Shown: positions 43,868 to 53,025, counted from the stretch's first letter. The stretch is 64,000 bases of DNA from Citreicella sp. C3M06 (GCF_018860705.1 NZ_JAHKQA010000069.1:1-64000); one strand, 5' to 3'. Translations and numbers: made by a program. Notes: generated from the sequence alone by a model not told the origin.

Positions 43868-44782
43868 ATGGCGAAGAACGGCTCGCATTCCGAACATTAC
43901 TCCGGCCCGCTGAAGCGCCTGCTTCTGGCGGTTCTGATGTTGTGCCTTGTCGGGCTGTTCATCTTCTGGCGCATCGACAGCCCGCGCGTCGAGCGGTTCC
44001 GCGCGCAGGTGGTCGACCGGGTCATTCCGGGATTCGACTGGGCGATGGCCCCGGTCAGCGGCGCGGTCCGGCTGCTGCGCGATTTCCAGAGCTACCAGCG
44101 CATCTATGATCAGAATCAGGAACTGCGGCGCGAATTGCGCCAGATGACCGCGTGGAAAGAGGCCGCGCTTCAGCTGGAACAGGAAAACGCCCGGCTGCGC
44201 GATCTCAACAATGTGCGGCTCGATCCACGGCTGACCTATATCACCGGCGTGGTGCTGGCCGATTCCGGTTCGCCGTTCCGGCAGTCGGTGCTGATCAACC
44301 TCGGCTCGCGCGATGGCATCGTCGATGGCTGGGCGGCTATGGATGGCATCGGCCTTGTGGGGCGGATCTCGGGCGTGGGGCCGAACACCAGCCGGGTCAT
44401 CATGCTCACCGATACCACCAGCCGCATCCCGGCGGTGATCCAGCCGTCAGGCCAGCGGGCGCTGATCACAGGCGACAATTCCGCCGCCCCGCCGATCGAC
44501 TTTCTCGAAGACGACGATCAGGTGCGCCCCGGCGATCGGATCGTCACCTCCGGCGACGGCGAGGTGTTTCCGCCCGGCCTGCTGATCGGGCAGGTGGCCG
44601 AAGATCCGGGCGGGCGGCTGCGCGTACGCCTTGCCGCCGATTACGAACGGTTGGAATTCTTGCGGGTGCTGCGCGACCATGGCGCGCGGCAGGTCAGCGC
44701 CCCATCGGCGCTGATCCTGCCCGACGTGACACCGGGTATGGATCTGCCCGCGCCCAACGTGCCGGAGCCGAACGGTGGCTGA
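43868..44782 (+). CDS. mreC: Rod-shape determining protein MreC
   Basis: MreC is a bitopic periplasmic scaffold of the elongasome. The 304-residue protein has one transmembrane helix (about 17-36, LLLAVLMLCLVGLFIFW), a coiled coil (about 78-118, including AWKEAALQLEQENARLRDLN), and the beta-rich MreC domain (GWAAMDGIGLVGRISGVG; PGDRIVTSGDGEVFPPGLLIG). It overlaps mreD by 8 bp. Confidence 0.95.
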   Translation: MAKNGSHSEHYSGPLKRLLLAVLMLCLVGLFIFWRIDSPRVERFRAQVVDRVIPGFDWAMAPVSGAVRLLRDFQSYQRIYDQNQELRRELRQMTAWKEAALQLEQENARLRDLNNVRLDPRLTYITGVVLADSGSPFRQSVLINLGSRDGIVDGWAAMDGIGLVGRISGVGPNTSRVIMLTDTTSRIPAVIQPSGQRALITGDNSAAPPIDFLEDDDQVRPGDRIVTSGDGEVFPPGLLIGQVAEDPGGRLRVRLAADYERLEFLRVLRDHGARQVSAPSALILPDVTPGMDLPAPNVPEPNGG

Positions 44783-45314
44783 GGCGCGCCCCGGCAGGAT
44801 CTGGCTGATGCGGCTGAGCTTTGTCGCTCTGGCCGTGCTGATCCTGTTCTACCACCTGCTGCCGCTCGACCTGATGCCGCCGCGCTATGCCGGTCCGGAT
44901 CTGCTGGTGTCGCTGTGCTTTGCATGGTCGTTGCGCCGCCCCGATTACGTGCCCGCGCTGTTGATCGCCGCTGTGATGCTGCTGGCCGATCTGATGCTGG
45001 GGCGGCCCCCCGGCCTGTGGGCGGCGCTGGTGCTGCTGGCGAGCGAAATGCTCAAGCGGCGCGACCGGCGCGGCCCGGAAACCACCTTTGTCATGGAATG
45101 GATCGCCGTAGCCACCATGTTGATGGCCATCACCCTTGTCTATCGGCTGGTGCTTGGCCTGCTGCTGGTGCCTGCCGGCCCGCCCTTCCTGTCGCTTATG
45201 CGATTTGCCATGACCGTGATATGCTACCCGCTTGTGGTCGTGCTATCGCAGGTCCTGCTTGGGGTCCGTCGCATGGCCCCTGGAGATTTTGACCACGCCG
45301 GGAGAAGCCTGTGA
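44775..45314 (+). CDS. mreD: Rod-shape determining protein MreD
   Basis: A 179-residue integral membrane protein with about five hydrophobic segments, including FVALAVLILFYHLLPLDL and the FAMTVICYPLVVVLSQVLLG C-terminal helix, and the cytoplasmic RRP-DYVPALLIAAVMLLADLML region typical of MreD. It starts with a GTG overlapping the mreC end, and its end overlaps mrdA by 4 bp. Recognition rests on hydrophobic pattern and operon position. Confidence 0.9.
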   Translation: MAEARPGRIWLMRLSFVALAVLILFYHLLPLDLMPPRYAGPDLLVSLCFAWSLRRPDYVPALLIAAVMLLADLMLGRPPGLWAALVLLASEMLKRRDRRGPETTFVMEWIAVATMLMAITLVYRLVLGLLLVPAGPPFLSLMRFAMTVICYPLVVVLSQVLLGVRRMAPGDFDHAGRSL

Positions 45315-47230
45315 GACGCACGCCCCGCGAGACCGCCGAGAGCAGCCGCAAGATCGCCCGCCGGGGCCTTTTGCTTGGCGGCAGCCAGCTGGCATTCGCC
45401 GGGGTGCTGGCCCTGCGCATGCGCCACGTTCAAGTCGATCAGGCCGATGAATTCCGCCTTCTCGCCGAAGAAAACCGCATCAACATCCACCTGATCCCGC
45501 CGTCGCGCGGGCGGATCTTTGATCGCGAAGGCCGGGTCATCGCCGACAACGAGAACACCTACCGCATCACCATGCGGCGCGAGGATGCGGGCGATCTCGA
45601 GGACACCATCGGCAAGCTGGCACAACTTGTCAGCCTCGATCCCGAAGATGTCAGCCGCGCGCTTGACGAAATGCGTCACTCGCCGCCCTTTTTGCAGGTT
45701 GCGGTCGCGGATCGGGTCAGCTGGGATGAAATCTCTCGTGTGGCGGTGAACGCCCCTGCCCTGCCCGGCGTCACCCCCGAGGTCGGGCTGAGCCGGGTCT
45801 ATCCGCAGCACGAGACCTTTGCCCATGTGGTGGGCTATGTCGGCCCGGTGTCGGAACGCGACCTTGCCCGCTATGAGGACCCCGAGCCGGTGCTGCGTAT
45901 CCCACGTTTTCAGATCGGCAAGGTCGGGATCGAGGCGAAATTCGAAGAAGCCCTACGCGGCTCTGCCGGGGCCAAGCGGGTCGAGGTCAACGCCGTGGGC
46001 CGCGTCATGCGTGAACTCGACCGGCGCGAGGGCACCGCTGGCGCCGATCTGCAACTGACCTTGGACAGCGATCTTCAGGATTACATCAAGGCGCGGCTCG
46101 GCCCGGAAAGCGCCTCGGCGGTGGTGATGGAGGTCGAGACCGGCGACATCCTCGCCATCGCCTCGTCGCCGTCCTATGATCCCAACAAATTCGTGCGGGG
46201 GATCTCGACGAGGGATTACAGCGCGCTGCGCGACAACAATCACCGCCCACTGGCGTCGAAGACCGTGCAGGATGCCTACCCTCCGGGATCGACCTTCAAG
46301 ATGGTCACCGCGCTGGCCGGGCTGGCTGCCGGGGTGATCGGCCCCGACGATACCGCCTATTGCCGTGGCCATATCGAGGTCGGCTCGCGCCGGTTCCACT
46401 GCTGGAAGCGCGCCGGCCACGGCCATGTGAACCTTGAAAACAGCCTGCGCGACAGTTGTGACGTCTATTATTACGAACTGGCGATGAAGGTCGGTATCGA
46501 GAACATCGCCGCGATGGGCCGCAAGCTCGGCCTTGGCATCGCCCCCGATGTGCCGATGTCGGCGGTGACCCCCGGGCTGATGCCCGACAAGGACTGGAAG
46601 CGGCGCGAGCGTGGCGCGGAATGGCTGGTGGGCGATTCGGTGAACGCCTCGATCGGCCAGGGCTTCGTGCTGACCTCGCCCCTGCAGCAAGCGATCATGA
46701 CAGCCCGCCTTGCCACCGGGCGCGAAATCATGCCCCGCCTCGTGCGCAGCATCGGTGGTGTGCAAACCCCGATCGAGGGCGGCGGAGACCTCGGCATCGA
46801 CCCTCGGCACCTGAAATGGGTGCGCAAGGGCATGATCTCGGTGGTCAACAGCCCACGCGGCACCGCCCGCAGCTCGCGCATCGAAGCCGATGACATGCGC
46901 ATGGCCGGTAAGACCGGCACCAGTCAGGTGCGCAACCGCGTCGTAAAGAATCAGGACGTGCCGTGGGAAGAACGCGACCACGCGCTGTTCGTCTGCTACG
47001 CGCCGCTTGATAACCCGCGCATTGCGGTTTCAGTGGTGATCGAACATGGCGGTGGCGGTTCTGCCGAGGCAGCGCCGGTGGCGCGCGACGTCATGCTTCA
47101 GGCGCTGTATAAGGGCACCCCGCCGCTCGAGGCTTACCCCTCGTCCGACCGCGGCAGAATCCGCGAGCAGCAGGAACGCATCGCCCACGAACGCGCCAAA
47201 CGCCACGAAGCCGAGGGCCGCCGCGCATGA
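45311..47230 (+). CDS. mrdA: Penicillin-binding protein 2 (elongation transpeptidase)
   Basis: PBP2 cross-links peptidoglycan during lateral growth. The 639-residue protein starts with a GTG, has an N-terminal cytoplasmic/transmembrane anchor (GLLLGGSQLAFAGVLALRM), the PBP dimerisation domain with PSRGRIFDREGRVIADNENT (about 61-80), and a transpeptidase domain with the active-site STFKM (about 326-330), the SCD-type second motif and KTGTSQ (about 533-538). It overlaps mreD and rodA by 4 bp each. Confidence 0.97.
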   Translation: MRRTPRETAESSRKIARRGLLLGGSQLAFAGVLALRMRHVQVDQADEFRLLAEENRINIHLIPPSRGRIFDREGRVIADNENTYRITMRREDAGDLEDTIGKLAQLVSLDPEDVSRALDEMRHSPPFLQVAVADRVSWDEISRVAVNAPALPGVTPEVGLSRVYPQHETFAHVVGYVGPVSERDLARYEDPEPVLRIPRFQIGKVGIEAKFEEALRGSAGAKRVEVNAVGRVMRELDRREGTAGADLQLTLDSDLQDYIKARLGPESASAVVMEVETGDILAIASSPSYDPNKFVRGISTRDYSALRDNNHRPLASKTVQDAYPPGSTFKMVTALAGLAAGVIGPDDTAYCRGHIEVGSRRFHCWKRAGHGHVNLENSLRDSCDVYYYELAMKVGIENIAAMGRKLGLGIAPDVPMSAVTPGLMPDKDWKRRERGAEWLVGDSVNASIGQGFVLTSPLQQAIMTARLATGREIMPRLVRSIGGVQTPIEGGGDLGIDPRHLKWVRKGMISVVNSPRGTARSSRIEADDMRMAGKTGTSQVRNRVVKNQDVPWEERDHALFVCYAPLDNPRIAVSVVIEHGGGGSAEAAPVARDVMLQALYKGTPPLEAYPSSDRGRIREQQERIAHERAKRHEAEGRRA

Positions 47231-48366
47231 GCTATCTTGAATATTCCGTCAAGACGGTTCCGACCGGCTGGCGCAAGATCCTGTTTCTGAACTGGCCGCT
47301 GGTGGTGCTGCTGAGCGCGGTGGCCAGCGTCGGTTTCCTGATGCTGTATTCCGTCGCCGGAGGCTCGTTGCAGCCATGGGCAGAGCCGCAGATGAAGCGC
47401 TACCTGCTGGGGCTGGGCGCGATGTTCTTCGTGGCGATGGTGCCGATCTGGCTGTGGCGCAACCTGTCGGCGCTGATCTATCTTGGCGCGCTGGGGCTGC
47501 TGATTTTGGTCGAGCTGTTCGGCGCAATTGGCATGGGCGCCCAGCGCTGGATCGACATCGGCTTCATGCGGCTGCAACCGTCGGAACTGATGAAGGTCTC
47601 GCTGGTGATGGCGCTGGCCGCCTATTACGACTGGCTGCCGCTGAAACGGGTCTCACGGCCGATCTGGGTGCTGCTGCCGCTGCTGCTGATCCTTGCGCCG
47701 ACCATTCTGACGCTGATCCAGCCCGACCTTGGCACCGCGCTTTTGCTGATGATCGGGGGCGGTGCGATGATGTTCATGGCCGGGGTGCACTGGGCCTATT
47801 TCGCCGTGGTGATCGCGGCAGGCGTCGGCACGGTGTACACGGTGTTTCTGTCGCGCGGCACGCCGTGGCAATTGCTCAAGGACTATCAGTTCCGCCGCAT
47901 CGACACGTTTCTGGACCCCTCGACCGATCCGCTTGGCGCCGGGTATCACATCACCCAGGCCAAGATCGCCATGGGGTCTGGCGGCTGGACCGGGCGCGGA
48001 TTCATGCAAGGCACCCAGTCGCGGCTCAACTTTCTGCCCGAGAAACACACCGATTTCATCTTCAACACGCTCGCCGAGGAATTCGGCTTTGTCGGCGGGC
48101 TGTCCTTGTTGCTTCTTTATGTGCTGATCGTCATCTTCTGCGTGTTCGCGGCAATCCAGAACAAGGACCGTTATTCGTCGCTGCTGATCCTTGGGGTCGG
48201 GCTGACCTTCTTCCTGTTCTTCGCGGTGAACATGTCGATGGTGATGGGGCTTGCCCCGGTGGTCGGCGTGCCGCTGCCGCTGGTCAGCTACGGCGGCTCT
48301 GCCATGCTGGTGCTGATGATCGCCTTCGGCCTCGTACAAAGCGCCCATATCCACAGACCACGTTAA
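47227..48366 (+). CDS. rodA: Rod-shape SEDS glycosyltransferase RodA
   Basis: RodA is the SEDS-family peptidoglycan polymerase paired with PBP2. The 379-residue membrane protein has about ten transmembrane helices with the family motifs GAQRWIDIGFMRLQPSELMK (about 103-122), IQPDLGTALLLMIGG, GAGYHITQAKIAMGSGGWTG and FLPEKHTDFIFNTLAEEFGF (about 273-292), and a C-terminal PLPLVSYGGSAML. It is the last gene of the elongasome operon. Confidence 0.97.
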   Translation: MSYLEYSVKTVPTGWRKILFLNWPLVVLLSAVASVGFLMLYSVAGGSLQPWAEPQMKRYLLGLGAMFFVAMVPIWLWRNLSALIYLGALGLLILVELFGAIGMGAQRWIDIGFMRLQPSELMKVSLVMALAAYYDWLPLKRVSRPIWVLLPLLLILAPTILTLIQPDLGTALLLMIGGGAMMFMAGVHWAYFAVVIAAGVGTVYTVFLSRGTPWQLLKDYQFRRIDTFLDPSTDPLGAGYHITQAKIAMGSGGWTGRGFMQGTQSRLNFLPEKHTDFIFNTLAEEFGFVGGLSLLLLYVLIVIFCVFAAIQNKDRYSSLLILGVGLTFFLFFAVNMSMVMGLAPVVGVPLPLVSYGGSAMLVLMIAFGLVQSAHIHRPR

Positions 48367-48374
48367 GGCTTCTT

Positions 48375-49307
48375 ATGATCAATATTCTCTTCGCCGCCAC
48401 CGATAGTCGCTGGCCGGAATACGCGGCGCCGCTGCGCAAGGCGCTGGACGCGCTCGGCCTGCACTATGTGCTATCGCGCGAGCTTGCGCCCGAGGACGTG
48501 GATTACATCGTCTACGCACCCAATTCCGACGTGCAGGATTTTCGCCCCTACACCCGCCTGAAGGCCGTTCTGAACCTCTGGGCCGGGGTCGAGAAAGTGA
48601 CGCAGAACCCGACCCTGACGGTGCCGCTGGCCCGCATGGTCGATGACGAAGGTCTCACGCAGGGCATGGTAGAATACGTTACGGGGCACGTTCTGCGGCA
48701 TCATCTGGGGATGGATGCGCATATCGTCAATCCGGGGCACGACTGGCCAAAGCTGACACCGCCGCTGGCGAGCGAGCGCCCGGTGACCATCCTTGGCCTT
48801 GGCACGCTGGGGGTCGCCTGCGCCAAGGCGCTTCGCACCCTTGGGTTCCCGGTGACCGGCTGGTCGCGCAGCCCAAAGCAGGTTGACGGCGTGCGCTGCC
48901 TGCACGGCATGGACCAGCTTGATAAAGCGCTGGAAACCGCGCAGATTCTCGTGCTGTTGCTGCCGGACACCCCGGCGACGACAGACCTGCTGAACGCCGA
49001 GCGCCTTGCCCGCCTGCCCAAGGGGGCGATGATCGTCAACCCGGGGCGAGGGCCGCTGATCGACGATGCCGCGCTCGTTGCCGCGCTTGATGGCGGGCAG
49101 ATCGCGCACGCGACGCTGGATGTCTTTCGCATCGAGCCATTGCCGCAGGATCACCCGTTCTGGGCCCATCCCAAGGTGACGGTCACGCCGCATATCGCCT
49201 CGGAAACCCGCGCGCCCAGCGCCGCCCGGGTCATCGCCGAGAACATCCGTCGCGGCGAAGTCGGCGAGCCCTTCCTGCATCTTGTCGACCGGACTTCGGG
49301 CTACTGA
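48375..49307 (+). CDS. D-2-hydroxyacid dehydrogenase (GhrA-like)
   Basis: A 310-residue NAD(P)-dependent dehydrogenase of the D-2-hydroxyacid family. The Rossmann motif VTILGLGTLGVACAKALRTLG lies at about 137-157 (listed here in parts: ILGLGTLG then ACAKALRT), followed by LLLPDTPATTDLL, VNPGRGPLIDD (about 224), and the catalytic EPLPQDHPFW and VTVTPHIASET (about 265-283, catalytic His). The pattern resembles glyoxylate/hydroxypyruvate reductase A, but substrate is not settled. It lies 8 bp after rodA and may be cotranscribed. Confidence 0.88.
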   Translation: MINILFAATDSRWPEYAAPLRKALDALGLHYVLSRELAPEDVDYIVYAPNSDVQDFRPYTRLKAVLNLWAGVEKVTQNPTLTVPLARMVDDEGLTQGMVEYVTGHVLRHHLGMDAHIVNPGHDWPKLTPPLASERPVTILGLGTLGVACAKALRTLGFPVTGWSRSPKQVDGVRCLHGMDQLDKALETAQILVLLLPDTPATTDLLNAERLARLPKGAMIVNPGRGPLIDDAALVAALDGGQIAHATLDVFRIEPLPQDHPFWAHPKVTVTPHIASETRAPSAARVIAENIRRGEVGEPFLHLVDRTSGY

Positions 49308-49327
49308 TCTTACGGCGTGTTCATGCG

Positions 49328-49723
49328 TCAGACCTGACGACGCTTGAACACGCCGGTTCCCTTGGCGACCAGCGTGCCAAGATCGTCGGTCAGGGTCGCC
49401 TCGGCGTAATAGATGCTGCGCCCGCCACCCGTAAGATGCGCCTCGCAGATCAACCGGCTGCCTTGCGCCTTGCCGATATACTGCACGTTCAGCGACAGGG
49501 TCAGCGACGTCATCCGCAGCTCGGCATCGCCAGTCCAGCAGCCGGAAATCCCCATGGCGCTGTCGATCAGCGTGGCATGCACCCCGCCGTGCGGAATGCC
49601 TTGCCGGTTTCCCAGCTTGTCCGTGATGTCCATCTCGTAGCGGGCAAAACCCTCGCGCCAGTCGGTCAGCTCATAGCCCAGCAGCGTGGCAAAGGCGCTT
49701 GGCGGATCGGTGATGTCGCTCAT
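49328..49723 (-). CDS. PaaI-type hotdog thioesterase
   Basis: A 131-residue single-domain hotdog-fold thioesterase. Diagnostic are GNRQGIPHGGVHATLIDSAMG (about 37-57; HGG motif with the general base Asp nearby) and the SLNVQYIGKAQGSRLICEA strand pair. It probably hydrolyses acyl-CoA thioesters; the acyl group is unknown. It overlaps the helicase gene by 4 bp on the same strand. Confidence 0.87.
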   Translation of the reverse strand: MSDITDPPSAFATLLGYELTDWREGFARYEMDITDKLGNRQGIPHGGVHATLIDSAMGISGCWTGDAELRMTSLTLSLNVQYIGKAQGSRLICEAHLTGGGRSIYYAEATLTDDLGTLVAKGTGVFKRRQV

Positions 49724-51252
49724 GCGTCGGGGGTCTCCTGTTGCAGCTCAAGCGGCGCGGCCGGCGCTTTGAGATCGTCGATCCGCAATGGCCCGCTCGG
49801 ACGCGACAGCCTCGGGCGCACCACCCAGTACAGCCGCTCCGAAGCCCGCGTGATCGCCACATAGGCCAGCCGTTTCCACAGAGGTTGCCCGGCCTCGACC
49901 CGGCCCATCCGCGCGGCGGCGTAAAGATCCGGAGCGAACACCTGCACCTGCTCCCATTGCGAGCCCTGCGCCTTGTGGATCGTCACCGCTGCGCCGTGCA
50001 GAAAGGTCGCGCCCATGCGCGCGGCGAAGGGAATGAACGGCTCGGCCTCGTCAGGCTTTTCGATCTTGACGATCGAGGCTGCCGACAGCTGCGGCTCTGC
50101 TGCGCCCATCACATGCAGACGCGAGAACCCCGGCTTCTTGCCCGGCCCGAGATAGATCACCTGCGCGCCCTTGATCAGGCCGCGCGCCTCGAGATCGAGC
50201 CGCTTCTTGCGATGCTTGAGCGGCAGTTCAAGCCCGTCGCAAATCAGCGGCTCGCCCGGCAGAAGCTCGGTTTCGGGGGCTTCGAAGACGTTGCGAAAGG
50301 CGTTGATCAGCCGGATGCGCGTGGCATTGCGCCAGACCAGCACCGGAGAGCGCGCCATCAGGTCAACCTCAACGCGATTTGCCCAGACCACGCGATCATC
50401 CTGCGCCGCCTTTTCTTCGACCATGCGTTCGAAATCGTGAAATTCCAGCGCCGGGTCGGCCAGCGCGTGGGCCAGATCCAGAATCGGGTTTTCCGCCTGC
50501 TGGCGGTGAATGCGGTGCAATTCGATCTTGTTCACATCGGCGATGGTGTCGAACACCATCTTGCCCGACTGGTTCACCGGCGCCAGCTGCGCGGGGTCGC
50601 CGAACAGCACCAGATTGGGAAAGATCTCGCGCAGATCGTCGAACTGCCGCTCATCGAGCATCGAGGCCTCGTCAACAAAGCCGATGTCCAGCGGCTCTTC
50701 GCGCCGTTTCCAGCCGGTGATGAAATCGCTGCCCCGCAACCCGGCCGAGGCCAGCGCAGCAGGCACCGATCCGTGGGTCTGAAAGCTGGCAAAGGCGCGG
50801 TCGAGCGCGTCTTCGCCAAGATCTTCGATCTCGGGCTTTTCGCCCTCGCCCATCAGCCATTCGGCGATGCGCTCGTATTGCGGATCATAGACCGGGGTAT
50901 AGATGATGCGGTGGATCGTCGTCGCGGGAACGCCGCGCATCCGCAACACGCTTGCCGCCTTGTTGGTCGGGGCCAGCACCGCGAAACTGCGCTTTTCCGC
51001 CAGCTTGCGTGGCTCGTAATCGCCCGAGACCAGATCGAGCCCCGCCGCCTTCAGCGACTTGCAAAGCTCTGACAGCAATAGCGTCTTGCCCGAGCCCGCC
51101 TTGCCCATCAATGCCATGACACGGTTGCGGCCCTCGATTGCGGGCTCGGCTGTCCCGTCGTCAAGATCGACCCCGGCGCCGCGCAGCATGTCCGCCACGC
51201 GGTCCCATGCTTCGGCCTGGTCTTCGGAGAATGTAACGGCGGGCAAATCCAT
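49720..51252 (-). CDS. RecD-like (Dda-type) ATP-dependent DNA helicase
   Basis: A 510-residue superfamily-1B helicase related to RecD2/Dda. Motifs in order: ALMGKAGSGKTLLL (about 47-60, Walker A), FAVLAPTNKAASVLR (Ia), IGFVDEASMLD (about 190-200, Walker B), FGDPAQLAPV (III), and late AVTIHKAQGSQWEQV (V) and AYVAITRASERLYWV (VI). It lacks RecB/RecC neighbours, so it is likely a stand-alone repair helicase. It is followed by the thioesterase gene with 4-bp overlap. Confidence 0.9.
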   Translation of the reverse strand: MDLPAVTFSEDQAEAWDRVADMLRGAGVDLDDGTAEPAIEGRNRVMALMGKAGSGKTLLLSELCKSLKAAGLDLVSGDYEPRKLAEKRSFAVLAPTNKAASVLRMRGVPATTIHRIIYTPVYDPQYERIAEWLMGEGEKPEIEDLGEDALDRAFASFQTHGSVPAALASAGLRGSDFITGWKRREEPLDIGFVDEASMLDERQFDDLREIFPNLVLFGDPAQLAPVNQSGKMVFDTIADVNKIELHRIHRQQAENPILDLAHALADPALEFHDFERMVEEKAAQDDRVVWANRVEVDLMARSPVLVWRNATRIRLINAFRNVFEAPETELLPGEPLICDGLELPLKHRKKRLDLEARGLIKGAQVIYLGPGKKPGFSRLHVMGAAEPQLSAASIVKIEKPDEAEPFIPFAARMGATFLHGAAVTIHKAQGSQWEQVQVFAPDLYAAARMGRVEAGQPLWKRLAYVAITRASERLYWVVRPRLSRPSGPLRIDDLKAPAAPLELQQETPDA

Positions 51253-51300
51253 GCGCCGGACCCTACCCGCCCGCTGTGCCAGATGCCAGATGCCAAGCGC

Positions 51301-51936
51301 TCAGGCGGCCACCGAAAGGCACGGGGAATCGGCGCCAAACGCCGCCTCGAACCATGCCCGCGACTGGGCCGGGTCGATCCCGGCGCTGGCCGCCACGCGC
51401 GCCTGTGCATCGGCGCTGAATTCCCACAAGCCGACCGAGATCCGCTCGCGCCCGTCGCCCTCGCTGCCCAAGACGTCCGGCGATGCGCCGATGCGATTGT
51501 AGATCCGCACCATGCGGGCATCGAACACGCCGACGTAATGTTCGACGCCAAAGCCCTTCATGACCTCGCCGCCGGCCAGCATCAGCGCCGCCGCTGCGCC
51601 TGGATCGGTGTTACGGGCCAGACAGAAGCGGGTGCATTCCCAGATGATCGGGCTTTCGATATGCACCCCGCCCGTCAGGTTCAGGAAATGCTCGTTCACC
51701 ATGCAGCGCCCGACCGTCGGCAGCAGCCGCATCGATCCGCCATGGGTACCGTCGGCCTTTTCCCAGATCACGTAAAGCGGTCTCAGATCATCGTATTCGT
51801 CGCGCTCATAGCCTTGGCTGTCGACGGTGACATCCCATCCAAGGCGGGTCTTGAACTGGTCCGCCCGGTCGCGAAACATGGTCTGTGCGAGAAGCGGAAA
51901 GTGCTGAAGCTGGTCTGCGTAAAGGTAGCGGATCAT
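51301..51936 (-). CDS. LuxI-family acyl-homoserine-lactone synthase
   Basis: LuxI enzymes make N-acyl-homoserine lactones from SAM and acyl-ACP. The 211-residue protein has the N-terminal block with FRDRADQFKTRLGWDV (Arg and Phe/Trp motif, about 21-36), DEYDDLRPLYVIW (about 46-58), SMRLLPTVGRCM, and WECTRFCL (about 99-106), which together contain the conserved catalytic residues. It lies 180 bp downstream of luxR, on the same strand, behind a terminator-like hairpin, so it likely has its own promoter. Acyl chain length cannot be predicted. Confidence 0.94.
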   Translation of the reverse strand: MIRYLYADQLQHFPLLAQTMFRDRADQFKTRLGWDVTVDSQGYERDEYDDLRPLYVIWEKADGTHGGSMRLLPTVGRCMVNEHFLNLTGGVHIESPIIWECTRFCLARNTDPGAAAALMLAGGEVMKGFGVEHYVGVFDARMVRIYNRIGASPDVLGSEGDGRERISVGLWEFSADAQARVAASAGIDPAQSRAWFEAAFGADSPCLSVAA

Positions 51937-52068
51937 GTCGTTTCTCCCGTTGTCCGATAGGATCAGACTGCGAGACGACGGTTAACCGGGTTCCCCAGCG
52001 CCGTTCGGTCGGCTTAAACGAAGACGACAGCACCGTGCGCTGCAATTAACAAGCGGTAAAAACGACAA

Positions 52069-52092
52069 CGCGCCCGGCGAAGACCGAGCGCG
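52069..52092 (-). terminator. Likely terminator downstream of luxR
   Basis: On the minus strand the stem CGCGCTCGG / CCGGGCGCG (one mismatch) with a 6-nt loop is followed within 8 bases by TTTTT. It starts 23 bp past the luxR stop, between luxR and luxI. Confidence 0.6.
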
Positions 52093-52115
52093 CAGCAACG
52101 ACTTGATATGCGTGA

Positions 52116-52844
52116 CTAGACGACGATCAGCCCCCGAGACAGCGCGCGGGCAACGGCGTGGGTGGTGTTCATCGCGCCCAGCTTGAACCGGGCGCTTTCG
52201 ATATAGACCCGCAGCGTGTGCTCCGAGATGTTCAGCGTCTCGGCGGCCTGCGCCCGGCTGTAGCCCACGGCCAGCAGCGTCATCGCCTCGACCTCGCGCG
52301 GGCTGAGCGGTTGCGCGGGTTCGGGCTTGCGCCCCGGCTCGAGTTCGAGCGCCTTTTGATTGAAGGCGTGTGAGATCAGGATCAATTCGCGCCGGTTGGT
52401 TTCGGTGAACACTTGCCACGAGTCGTCATCGCAATGGTGGCTGACGCTGAATAGCGCGAACTGCCCGTTTGGCCCCCGGATCGGAATGGAATACCCCTGA
52501 TTGCCGACCCTGTGCGCGATGGCGTCCTTTTGAAACGCCCGCGCCGCTCTCGACGACCAGTCGAGCCGTTTCCAGTCGACCGGGTGGAAGCGTTGATAGC
52601 ACCCCTGGATCACCGGGTCGATCCGCAGATATCCTTTTTCGAGGTAGCGCTGGACCCAGACCGGGTCATACGTGCCGCAGCCGAATTGTTCGCCAGCTGC
52701 GCTGACCCAATGATAGACCAGATGGTCGATCGCGTAATAGTCTCTCAGCGCAACGGCCACCGCCTGAAAATCCTCGGGCTTCGAGGATTTCTCAAGCTGC
52801 TCCAGTAACCCGTCCGTTGCGGGGAAGTTCGCCGCATATCCCAA
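52116..52844 (-). CDS. LuxR-family quorum-sensing transcription regulator
   Basis: A LuxR-type receptor-activator of about 242 residues. The N-terminal half has the autoinducer-binding features (YAIDHLVYHWVSAAG; DPVIQGCYQRFHPVDWKRL; YSIPIRGPNGQFALFSVSHH) and the C-terminal half a LuxR helix-turn-helix (LSPREVEAMTLLAVGYSRAQ; AAETLNISEHTLRVYIESAR). The start is uncertain: TTG at 52844 and GTG at 52850 sit right after an AAGGGGG ribosome-binding site; an in-frame ATG at 52901 would add an atypical basic leader. The gene overlaps the small upstream gene, indicating coupling. It probably controls luxI. Confidence 0.9.
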   Translation of the reverse strand: MGYAANFPATDGLLEQLEKSSKPEDFQAVAVALRDYYAIDHLVYHWVSAAGEQFGCGTYDPVWVQRYLEKGYLRIDPVIQGCYQRFHPVDWKRLDWSSRAARAFQKDAIAHRVGNQGYSIPIRGPNGQFALFSVSHHCDDDSWQVFTETNRRELILISHAFNQKALELEPGRKPEPAQPLSPREVEAMTLLAVGYSRAQAAETLNISEHTLRVYIESARFKLGAMNTTHAVARALSRGLIVV

Positions 52845-52989
52845 AGGCACCCCCTTCGGCGCCCGACGCGATTTCCAGCTGCGCGATGAGTTGTGCCTCA
52901 TCGAGCTGCTCGGCCAGCGCGTTCATTGCGTTGGCACGGGCAAAGGTCTTCAGGTCCGTCAAGACGTCGATGATCCAGTCATGTGTCAT
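52792..52989 (-). CDS. Small protein preceding luxR, function unknown
   Basis: A 65-residue protein (MTHDWIIDVLTDLKTFARAN ... EQLDEAQLIAQLE) overlapping the start of luxR by about 53-59 bp in another frame. It is preceded by GAAGGGAAGG and lies downstream of an operator-like palindrome. It is largely helical and acidic, with no recognisable domain. Similar small genes precede luxR in other roseobacters as far as I recall (unverified). It may couple translation to luxR or act as a small regulator; both are inference. Confidence 0.65.
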   Translation of the reverse strand: MTHDWIIDVLTDLKTFARANAMNALAEQLDEAQLIAQLEIASGAEGGAFGICGELPRNGRVTGAA

Positions 52990-53010
52990 GGCTAGCCTTC
53001 CCTTCGAGAG

Positions 53011-53025
53011 TTAACAAATTGTTAA
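53011..53025. promoter_or_regulatory. Palindrome TTAACAA-A-TTGTTAA before the lux genes
   Basis: A perfect 7-bp inverted repeat around one central base, 22 bp upstream of the small pre-luxR gene (minus strand). A possible -10 element TATAGT lies just upstream on the minus strand (complement of 53031-53036), which would place the palindrome over the transcription start, an operator-like position. A single TTAACAA half-site recurs at 52046-52052 upstream of luxI. The binding protein is unknown; it does not match the classic lux-box consensus. Confidence 0.55.

Noticed and set aside
47376-49307. 643-codon frame running from inside rodA through the dehydrogenase
   Set aside because: Only the part from 48375 encodes the dehydrogenase; the upstream portion is an out-of-frame reading of rodA, so this is not a fusion protein.
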